Assembly: GCA_019044685.2 (NCBI GenBank)
Contig: JAGTXX020000009.1
Coordinates: forward strand, 682,001-746,000
Length of the DNA: 64,000 bases
Origin: Nannochloris sp. 'desiccata'
Lineage: Eukaryota > Chlorophyta > Trebouxiophyceae > Chlorellales > Chlorellaceae
Direction: 5' to 3'
Position numbers and translations under genes: made by a program. Numbering within the stretch: the stretch's first letter is position 1; each line of letters starts with the position of its first letter. The notes below the pieces were generated by a model. That model saw nothing but the letters and a program-made list of their open reading frames with translations, had not been told where the DNA came from and did no database searches. Positions 32,436 through 42,592 of the stretch are shown here, piece after piece.

Positions 32436-33233
32436 ATGGCTAGTGGTGCAGTCTTCAGTGCTTTACGCAGTCATCGCAATACTCTCACCTATTCCATCAA
32501 CTGCTTAGCTCGCTGTATGGCTTCCTCGGACGCTCCCATTGCCAAAAATAAAAAATCCGCTCGGCAAGCAGCCATTGCCGCCCTCCGCCGAATGACTCCC
32601 TCTGAAATGGCTGAAGAAAGCGCTAGCATAGCCAAACATATCGACGCAACTTGTATACTTGATTACCTTGATAATGTGGCCATCTATGTCCATTGCCCGA
32701 AACTCCGTGAGGTGGATACAACTACATCCCTGCTGGAAGCGCTGAGATGGAATGGCACCAGTAAAGTTTACGTCCCTCGCGTTTTGGATAGGGACTCGAA
32801 CATGCACTTCCTCCGCATTGATTCTTTAAATGACTTAGAAGAGGTACCTCCGTTCGGCATCCGTGAACCAACGATAAGCTACAGTGACGGCCGACCTCGT
32901 GAAGATATTTTAGAGACCAAGGATGAACTAGAGCTTGTTGTTATGCCAGGGCTAGCTTTTGACGAGCAAGGAAGGCGGTTAGGCCGTGGAGGCGGATACT
33001 ACGATAAATTTATAGCGCAATGTAAAGAAAAAGCTGAAATAGAGGACTGGTTACGGCCACCATTACTCGTGGCTTTAGCGTTCAGAGCTCAAATCTTTCC
33101 AGAAGTACCATGTGACCCACATGATCAGCCTGTGGATATGTTGATTACTGCAGATGGCCCAAGATATTTTACTGCACGAGGGAGAGAAGCCGAAGAACAT
33201 GCGAAGGAAATGGAATATATCTTAAAAGGATGA
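32436..33233 (+). CDS. 5-formyltetrahydrofolate cyclo-ligase
   Basis: ATP-dependent conversion of 5-formyl-THF to 5,10-methenyl-THF in folate recycling. Intronless, 265 aa. The first about 35 residues (MASGAVFSALRSHRNTL...) look like a mitochondrial or plastid presequence; plant 5-FCL is mitochondrial. The core begins KKSARQAAIAALRRM, and the family signature VMPGLAFDEQGRRLGRGGGY then YDKF holds the Gly-rich nucleotide loop. The end (VDMLITADGPRY) is also typical. ATG at 32436 opens the presequence; the ATG encoding CMASSDAP is an alternative giving a cytosolic form. TGTAA at 33382-33386 is a likely poly(A) signal. Confidence 0.93.
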   Translation: MASGAVFSALRSHRNTLTYSINCLARCMASSDAPIAKNKKSARQAAIAALRRMTPSEMAEESASIAKHIDATCILDYLDNVAIYVHCPKLREVDTTTSLLEALRWNGTSKVYVPRVLDRDSNMHFLRIDSLNDLEEVPPFGIREPTISYSDGRPREDILETKDELELVVMPGLAFDEQGRRLGRGGGYYDKFIAQCKEKAEIEDWLRPPLLVALAFRAQIFPEVPCDPHDQPVDMLITADGPRYFTARGREAEEHAKEMEYILKG

Positions 33234-33448
33234 GTTGGTCTGTTAATTTTGCTAATTCTTCATCTCTTTTTTAATTTGTGGCGCCAAAATTCAGCCCTTG
33301 AAAGTTCGAGTTACATTGAGAATTGGCCAGTCCTAATTGAACAGTAATGATACTAATAATAATAGTACAAAATTAAATACGTGTAATTGATACTATTTAA
33401 GTTAGTGAAGAGAAAGATTGAAGATAAAATGATTCTGAAAAAATAAAT

Positions 33449-34143
33449 TTACGGCCGCCGATCAAAGGGCGCGGTGTCCTGAAAGCAAGCATCAAACACC
33501 TTCTCTACAGCCTGCTTCGCTTGCCCTGGCCTCGCACAATGTGGATTCATACCTACAGACAACTCTGCTCGTCGTTTCACACACTTTTGATGCTGTCCAC
33601 GTAGAGCTAGATTGCCTCGTAGCAACTCCATTTTAAAAGAGCAATCCCCAGAGAGTGAGGCTGCTCTGATTTCACTACATGCGTGGTGAGCGCAGTTCAA
33701 CCAGTCTAAGTCTTTCGCTCTACAGTGATCGTAGGCGTGTATAAGCTCATGAGTCAACGCGTGGTTGATTTCTTCTTGTGATGCTAGGTGGTTGTGGCAA
33801 ATAACAACTCCATCTGGAGCTCGAAAACCGCCACCGACTTCCATGTCACACTTCTCTACTTTGATAAAATCGTTAGATACAGCACAACCAGACTGGAATA
33901 AATGATCAAATCATAGAAGGATTAGATGGCTACGTGCAGAAGGTGGTGCAGCAAAATTGGATATGATCTGGTCATTTTATTTACCTCTTCCATCTTTTCG
34001 AGCATGAACTTGACCATTGGGCTGCGATTTTTGGCGTAATCAATCATCTGTTGACAGTGCTCTGCTGATGTGCCAGCCCATTTTGGCTTGGGATTCTCCA
34101 TAGGCTCGGCAGGAGACCTTGCTGAAGGTTGCGAGCTACTCAT
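33449..34143 (-). CDS. ATP23: Mitochondrial inner-membrane metalloprotease ATP23 homologue
   Basis: Zinc peptidase of the intermembrane space that matures and assembles ATP synthase subunit 6 in yeast. Exons 34143-33985 and 33892-33449; 200 aa. The N-terminus is disordered, then comes EHCQQMIDYAKNRSPMVKFM. Exon 2 continues SGCAVSNDFIKVEKCD, VVICHNHLASQEEINHALTH and the HEXXH zinc site HELIH (residues 101-105), then DHCRAKDLDWLNCAHHACSE, which has the family's conserved cysteines. The C-terminus CFQDTAPFDRRP is the usual family ending. No classical presequence is visible, as in yeast Atp23, which enters by the disulfide-relay route. Confidence 0.92.
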
Positions 34144-34344
34144 AATTTCTAATTTGAACTAATCACAACAGCAAATGAAAGAGTTACAGCTAGTTTAACC
34201 TGTAAGAAAGGTATTATAGTTTTGAAAGATTGAGAATTAATCTGATTTTGTATGTCATGTCAAACCCTCCTGGGCAAGTTTAAATTGCACACCATTTTTT
34301 TTGCCGTCGATCAAGATTATTACAACTTGTACAACAAAGACACT

Positions 34345-36987
34345 TCAACGTAAGAAAGATATCACCGTTCTAGGCACACTCTTACTAGATCTGATCCCTG
34401 CAACTCTATTCTTAATTCCATAATCATAGTGCGTCCTCAATAAGCTTCTCTTCCTATTTCTCAACGCCGCTGCAGCTGGCGGTGGTGGTGATGGAGAAGG
34501 TCCACTACCTTCTCCTCCTCCTCCACTAGCCCCTCCAAGATCTTTGAAATGAGCCCTTCTAAGCTTTTCAGGCTTATGAATCTTCTCTTCGGAAGGTGAT
34601 GGAGAAGCTTCTGCATTACTCTTTTGCTGCTGTTCAGAGCTAGCGTCATCTTGGACGACCTCCGTTGCTGTTTCTGCACTGGACAACAATTCACTGGGAC
34701 TCGAAGCAGCTGCCCCAGCACCGTAAGGAGGGCCACTCCCAGTATAGACCATTTTAACTTTATTTTTAGGCGGCCTATCACCCCCAGAACTAGAACCAGA
34801 AGAATGCCTCACGCTTATTAAAACCGTAGTCAAGGCGATTGACATCGCAACTGCAACCACAGCCGTCGCAAACGGCAACAAACTTTGCAGTCTCGCCGAT
34901 ACCGCTGCCGTTGCCCCTAAAAACACCATGAGAAGCAACGATAACGGGGTGCTTGCTTGCACTAATCCTGCTGCTAGGGCTTCATTTAATCTAAAAATAT
35001 GAGCATACAACAGCGCTGTTGAGGACACTGGAGCGGTAGTACAAATAATGAATGGGCCCAGCAGGCATAGCAGCGTTGACGTTACTGGCAAGGCAAGCAA
35101 GTGCGCTGCGATGCATGCTACAAGAGAGATAAGCAAGGGAGGGAGCAGCCGACCAGAGAGACTCATCGCTATCTCTTTCACCTGCAGACGGAAAAAAAAT
35201 AAAAAAATAAAGAGAATATTTTATTAAAATTCATAGCATCCGAGTAAGTATACACTGAACATGGAAAACGACCGTGAAGACGAATAAAAGAAGGTTACGG
35301 ATCCGTAAAGATCAAGTAAAAGGAATTAAGTGAACACGTTAAGTTATAGATAAACGAATAAATTTAGTTCTTTTTCAAAAACAAAAAAGGGGGGGACGAA
35401 CACCTGTGAAAGCCCTCAAATTTCATACATATAGTACTTCAACGAGCCGAGACGTGCACCACAACCCACATAATTCCTCTCTCCCCTCCGCAAAGCTTCC
35501 ATTACCATGACCAACCCACCAAGATGAAGGGGTGAGGGGATGCTAAGGATGGAAAGTGAAGGGGGAGGGTGGTAGACTGATCAAACAGCAACGGAAGTAT
35601 ATTGCAATCTTCGGGAAGAAAGGGAGAATATAGGAAGATAGGAGGTGCACAATCCCATCAACGTAGCTCTCTACTGTGCAAGTTTTCGTCACTGGGCATC
35701 GAACATCAAGACAAAAAATGAAAAAAGAGGAGACGAGGCCTCTTCTAATAGGCACAAATACTAAAATATTCTCTGATTTTTATATTCTTCTTACCTGTCG
35801 TTCTGGAAGTGGCGCAAAATTTAAGGACAATCCTACCCCCAGCAATGCTAATGGACCATGCGCAGCAGCTAGAGTACCAGTCACGGCATCTATACTCGGC
35901 GTCAACGGCTTTCCCAGCACCGCCATCACCACAACGGCGATACACGCCCAAGTGGCTGGCTGCACCGCCATTCTCTGCATTGCTACTCCCCACGATGCAC
36001 CCCCAACAATAACATTCCTTGCTACCGTTGCCGCTTCATTTGCGCCCTCAACCGCAAGCGCACATTGCACTTCGTCTATTGATTGAACTAATTTCCCATT
36101 TTCCCAAAGACCAGATTGCACTTTACCGCTTGCAAAGGTTCGAATGCCAACCCCTGCCATCGTTCCCGCTCGCCATTCTCCCTCATACAGCCCACCTTTG
36201 GGAAAGAAATACACTCCACGTCCTTCTTTTAGACCATCACGCCATTGGCCTTCGTATCGGGCGTTCCCTGGGTAGAAATACACCCCGTGACCGTCTTTCA
36301 GCATTCCCTTCCACTCTCCTTGATATCTGCCGCCATCGAGATGCTCAAAACTTTCTGGAAAAGCAGCTCCTGCTGTAGAAAACAGCATATAGGAGAATAC
36401 ATGCGCTGCTAAGATGTTGATTCCAGCACATAAGAGAGCGGTGCGTAAGCCAGCTAAAGGGAAGAGAACGGTGGCGAGAGGTATAGAGGCTAGGGCGGTG
36501 GAGGAGCCGATCGAGACACCTGCCAGAAGTCCACGTTCTCTAGGGTGGAGGGTCTGGGATCTATACCATGCTATAGCTGCAGATATTGCAAGTGATAAGG
36601 TGTACAAGGCTACTATTGGAAAGCCAAGCTCTGCTAATGGGACCCTGCAAATTGTCGGGGAAATTAATCTCTTTAGATTGTTATTAAATTGTCAAGTCTT
36701 CAAGCTAGCAGTGGATACAATACAATAAACAAACTTGCCTATTGAAACTCTGGAGTATTAGGGAAGGAAGGGTGATCCAAAGCGCAAACTTTGCAGCAGA
36801 CTGCAAGTAGACAAAAACGATCAATGAACATGTGAGTTATATTTTTGAGAGAAATGCCCAATTCAGCTATCGTTATATGTACCTCTCCATCAGTTTCATT
36901 GCAGACCGACTGCCGAAGGAACCATCCTAGGCCTAATGCGGCAGCACAGGGTCCAATGGCAGACACTGTAGGTAATAAAACATCCAT
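34345..36987 (-). CDS. Auxin-efflux-carrier-family transporter with internal MORN repeats
   Basis: Predicted membrane transporter, 617 aa, four exons: 36987-36883, 36800-36739, 36644-35795 and 35181-34345. Intron 2 has a GC donor (AATAG/GCAAGT). The N-terminal half has about five spans (VSAIGPCAAALGLGWFL, AAKFALWITLPSLI, GFPIVALYTLSLAISAAI, ...). Residues 161-243 (bases 36331-36083) are three 23-residue MORN repeats (GRYQGEWKGMLKDGHGVYFY, ARYEGQWRDGLKEGRGVYFF, GLYEGEWRAGTMAGVGI) plus a degenerate fourth. The C-terminal half (QPATWACIAVVVMAVLG, GPLALLGVGLSL, TTAPVSSTALLYAHIF) has AEC/PIN-like features and about five spans, then a 140-residue Ser/Pro-rich tail. MORN repeats usually bind lipids or proteins at membranes. 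Substrate and membrane are unknown. The ORF reads through repeats and spans without a stop, so they belong to one protein. Confidence 0.82.
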
Positions 36988-37336
36988 TGTTGCCAATAAC
37001 TATGCTCACTATGTATTCATTTAACCAATTAATGATAAATACCGGGAAAACAATATGCAAATTGTCCGGTTGAGTTCCTCAACACGTATATTATTTGCAA
37101 AATAATCAAAGAAACTCTCGTCGCCACCGCCGCCCTGAAAATTTTACAAATTAATGTCATCAATGATCTGATATTAAACTTGAATAGAAATTTCAATAGA
37201 CTGATTAATAACATCTGAAAAACTGCAGCTCTCTGAACGAGAAAACAATCAAGGAAAAAAAAGGAGATAGTATCTAGAACTCAAAAACAATCTCAGACAA
37301 CTTGCAAGTACTTGGAGCAAGGCCAAAAGAGATTAC
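36988..37336. other. Intergenic region
   Basis: 349 bp between two minus-strand genes: promoter of the transporter gene and 3' end of the ArfGAP gene. Only short chance ORFs occur. Confidence 0.4.
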
Positions 37337-38990
<1,654 letters not shown>

Positions 38991-39267
38991 AATGCGTTGC
39001 ACCTAAGCTTCCTGCCCAGCTAGCTAAATAAGGTGTCTATATATTGTGATTAACAATAGGAGCAACGCGTTCTTTGGAGTTAATTAAACGAGCAGCGCGG
39101 TTGAGCTGAAGAAATGACCAGCCAAAAATCGGCAAGCTACTTCCAACAAATTTGAAAAGCCAACACAGTTCATCAAAACTCTTTAGAATTTAATTTAACT
39201 GTTTTGAATACCGCCACTTCAATAATATGAAACAGTAAATAGCGCTAATTGAGCGTATCTTGAGCCT

Positions 39268-40471
39268 ATGTCTTCAGACCTTTATCAATATGATCAAATT
39301 TCGGACAGTGACGTCGAGTCAGATAGCGATGGTGCGTACATAAGTGATTTGTGCAGACCTATATATGTGGTTTGCATGCGACGATGTGCGCAATGAACCT
39401 GTTCGCGCAATATTCTACAGCAGATTTCCCTCCCTCAACCGCCACTCGGCTCTCTCTAAATTTTTCTTACCCACTCTTTTGCAGCCGAGGTTGAGCAAAA
39501 TACAAACACCAAAAAGCGTCAGAAAGGTGCTTCCCCAAATCTAGAAGACTTCTTACCCTCGGAGAAACGTGCCAAGTTTGCTAAAAAATATGGCAATTTA
39601 CTCTCCGGCGGTCGGTCTCTCCAATTTGGCGCAGTCGATGAAGACATTACTGGAGACGCTGCAGCTAAAGAAGAAGAAGAAGAAGACCCCGATAGCGATT
39701 TAGAAATTCTTAGAGAAGAACAAGCTCGAGAAGCAAGTAAAGCGCAAAAAGAACGGCAACAACAGGATCTGCTTCAGGCAAAAAGACGAGAATTAGGAGG
39801 GTCCCTGGCATCAGGGGCCAAAAACCAACCTGAGGAGACGTGGACGGATAGGCAGCTTGTAGCACGTTCAAGAGCCTGGCTGAGTAAAAATACAGATGTG
39901 CAAGAAGATGAAGACGATATCGAAGTTGTACTAGGGGATACCTCGGACGAAGAGAGTCCTTTCCCAAAAAGGAAAATCAACAGGCAGGAACAACAACATC
40001 CTACACCAGCTTCAAACCCTGGGCGCGCTTATTCCTTGGAAAAAGAAGACCAGTATGACTCTAAATCGCCAAATTTCACGACAGCGGTACCCAGTGCATC
40101 TAAAGATGTGGTTATAATCAACGTGCGAGATAAAGCTGGACATGCCTTGCAGGTTCGATACAAAACAAAACGCAGTTTTGGGAAATTGTTCGACTCCTTT
40201 AGAGAACAGGCTGCATCAAACGTATGTATACAGGTCATTATTTTTTCTTTCACCTTCATAAAGAACTCTTTCCTGGCCAAATCTGCTTTGAATTAAGCTG
40301 CAAATTTGATTTTAGTTACTATGGTCATTTTTCTTCATTTTGCAGGGGTGGTTGCCTTCAGCAAATTCCGAGTGTCGTTTCATGTTTGATGGTGAAGTCG
40401 TCAAGGAGACAGATACACCTGCCAGTTTAGATTTAGAAAATGAAGATCAGCTTGAAGTGCGATATATTTGA
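39268..40471 (+). CDS. SUMO-like-domain protein (RAD60/ESC2/NFATC2IP-like)
   Basis: Exons 39268-39331, 39485-40221 and 40346-40471; 308 aa. The first 210 residues are acidic and charged, with hydrophobic-acidic clusters that could be SUMO-interacting motifs (DLEILREE, DDIEVVLGDTSDEES). The last 90 residues form a ubiquitin/SUMO-like fold: VVIINVRDKAGHALQVRY, KTKRSFGKLFDSF, ECRFMFDGEVVKETDTP, LENEDQLEVRYI. There is no C-terminal Gly-Gly, so it is a built-in SUMO-like domain, not a modifier. Family members guard genome stability with the SUMO and SMC5/6 systems; that role here is inferred. Confidence 0.78.
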
Positions 40472-40698
40472 ATCTTGATGATGGCTATAGAATTAGAAGA
40501 AAGAACTGTTTTACCGACCAACCTGCAGCTGTGCAAGTTAGCCCTCTGTTTAACTTTCCACATCAGGCGCAAGTTCAAATTAAAGCGCGGCTTATAAGCC
40601 GCGTCCTCTTGGTGAATGCGACGCTCAAACACGCTAATTCCCTCCAATTGCCTTATTCTTAATTTATAATACTATTATAAAAGTTCTTTTAAACCATC

Positions 40699-42237
40699 AT
40701 GAAAGGTTACTTGTTACTAGCTCTCGCATGTGCCCTGTTCAATGCTCATTTTGCCGAAGCGCATGGGTACTTGAACATCCCAAAGGGTAAGATCTTCTCC
40801 AAGTTTATACCTTACAAACCATTCCTTAGTGCCTCACACATCATTTGGCTGACGCTGTTGTGACCTCACCGCTACGGAGCGATGACGGGTTTCACATCGG
40901 CTGCCGGCCAGTATATAAGCAGATGTTGCACTGTAACTTCACTTACTTACTTATTTTCCTTCTGCAGCACGCAATGTTCTTGCCAACTCAGATTACTGTC
41001 CACAGTGCCTTTCTGCGGGTGGTCCATTTACCGTCTCTGGAGGCCAGGTTTGGCCAGCGGGAAACCACGGTTTGTGCGGTGATGCTTTTAGCAACCCCAC
41101 TCCCAGAAACCATGAAGCTGGAGGCAAATATTGGACTGGCAAGGTGAGAATAAGTTTAGAAGTTGATGGATCACACAAACTGTTCTTTTTCAATTTTTGA
41201 AACCTCCGCCCCTGACCGATAACGGGTACCGGCAGCAAGGTAATTTGTTTAAATCCCATTTCCGTAAATAATTGCAGATTACCGGTACCTATGCTGAAGG
41301 ACAAGTTATCAAACTCACCACTGTTCTCACTGCCTACCACAAGGGTCGTTTAGGCTTCAAAATTTGCAAAATCAATGGTGGCACCAAAGCTGACGAGAAC
41401 TCACAGCTCACCCAAGCATGCTTTGACGAGAACATCCTCGTCCAAGCAAACGTCGATGGAGCCCAACGACCCGGAGACCGCTATCATCACTTGGGTCCTA
41501 ATGCCCCTACAACCAGCCCTTATACTTATGTATCTTATTACCAGCTCCCCCCTGGTCTTACTTGCGACGGTGTCAACTCCCGCTGCATTTTACAGTGGTA
41601 TTATTTAACTGGTAATAGCTGCACCCCACCTAATGAACCTGCTGAATATTCAGGCGGCTTTGGAAGTATTGGAGAATGTGGAAAGAATAGTCCTTATCCT
41701 GAAGAGTTCTGGAACTGTGCTGATGTGGCAATTACCTCTGGTGGGCCATCAAGCAGTCCCAGCCCCGTGCCTTCACCCGTGCCTTCTCCTTCACCTTCCC
41801 CTAGCCCTGTTCCTAGCCCCGAGCCTTCTCCTTCTCCTGCACTTAAGTCTTCCCCTCCACCTTCCCCCACGTCCTCAAGCCCATCACCTTCTCCCTCGCC
41901 CGTTGCCTCTCCTTCTCCATCGCAAAGCCCAAGCCCATCACCTAGCCCCGAGCCTTCTCCTTCCCCTGTACTTAAGTCTCCCCCTCCACCTTCCCCCACG
42001 TCTCCAAGCCCATCACCTTCTCCTTCTCCATCCCCAAGCCCCTCTTCATCCCCATCCCCTGCATCTTCCTTCTGCGCCGGAAAGACAACCTACGGCTTCT
42101 TTGCTGACAAAGCCAATGGCTGCAAATCCTATTATCGCTGCGAAGCGACTGGATCTTGGTTCTTCAGCTGCCCTTCTGGATTGTTGTTCAATGAACCGAT
42201 CGCAACATGTGACTGGGACTATAACGTCAAGTGCTAA
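40699..42237 (+). CDS. AA15-type lytic polysaccharide monooxygenase with CBM14 chitin-binding module
   Basis: Secreted copper enzyme that oxidatively cleaves chitin or cellulose. Exons 40699-40786, 40968-41143 and 41278-42237; 407 aa. The signal peptide MKGYLLLALACALFNAHFAEA precedes His22, which becomes the mature N-terminus (HGYLNIPKARN) and first histidine-brace ligand. The second ligand is His109 in LTAYHKGRLGFKIC, and Phe232 in EEFWNCADVAI fits the axial position. Conserved CGDAF, NHEAGGKYWTG and paired cysteines support the Chitin_bind_3/AA15 fold. A Ser-Pro linker of about 100 residues follows, then a peritrophin-A/CBM14 module (CAGKTTYGFFADKANGCKSY ... CDWDYNVKC) with six cysteines. 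The linker contains an 82-bp internal duplication. TGTAA at 42350-42354. Confidence 0.88.
41812..42022 (+). repeat. Internal 82-bp duplication in the Ser-Pro linker
   Basis: 41812-41893 and 41941-42022 match at all but about five of 82 bases (both begin CCTAGCCCCGAGCCTTCTCC). They encode PSPEPSPSPxLKSxPPPSP-type units, in frame. Confidence 0.85.
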
Positions 42238-42592
42238 AAAAGGCAGCTGCATGAAAATTAGTACTTTTCTACATATTATAATCAAGAATATATGCTTAAA
42301 TTCTGGTACTATGTTACTACTTATTCATTAAGATTATTTTACCCGACTCTGTAAACCACGACACCGCGGTCCACAGATTTTCGAGCCTCCGAGTGGCCTA
42401 CTGTAGTACACCACTCGACCGATCAATTTTCCCTGTCTAAAGATTCCAACAGATGCTCGAACAACTTTTTTCAGAAGAAAGAACAGACTCACTTCAGCCA
42501 CGTCAGCACTTCCACTTTCTTTCTCTTCGTACAGATTTTATTACAGTCAAACAGTATCTATAGACTAAACGGTTTAATAGAGGCATACTTGA
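42238..42592. other. Intergenic, convergent 3' regions
   Basis: 355 bp with TGTAA at 42350-42354 (plus strand, for the LPMO gene) and TTACA near 42540 (TGTAA on minus, for the SET gene). No gene is seen. Confidence 0.45.

Noticed and set aside
41633..42331. 232-codon ORF overlapping the LPMO linker in another frame
   Set aside because: His/Leu/Pro low complexity from reading the Ser-Pro repeat out of frame.
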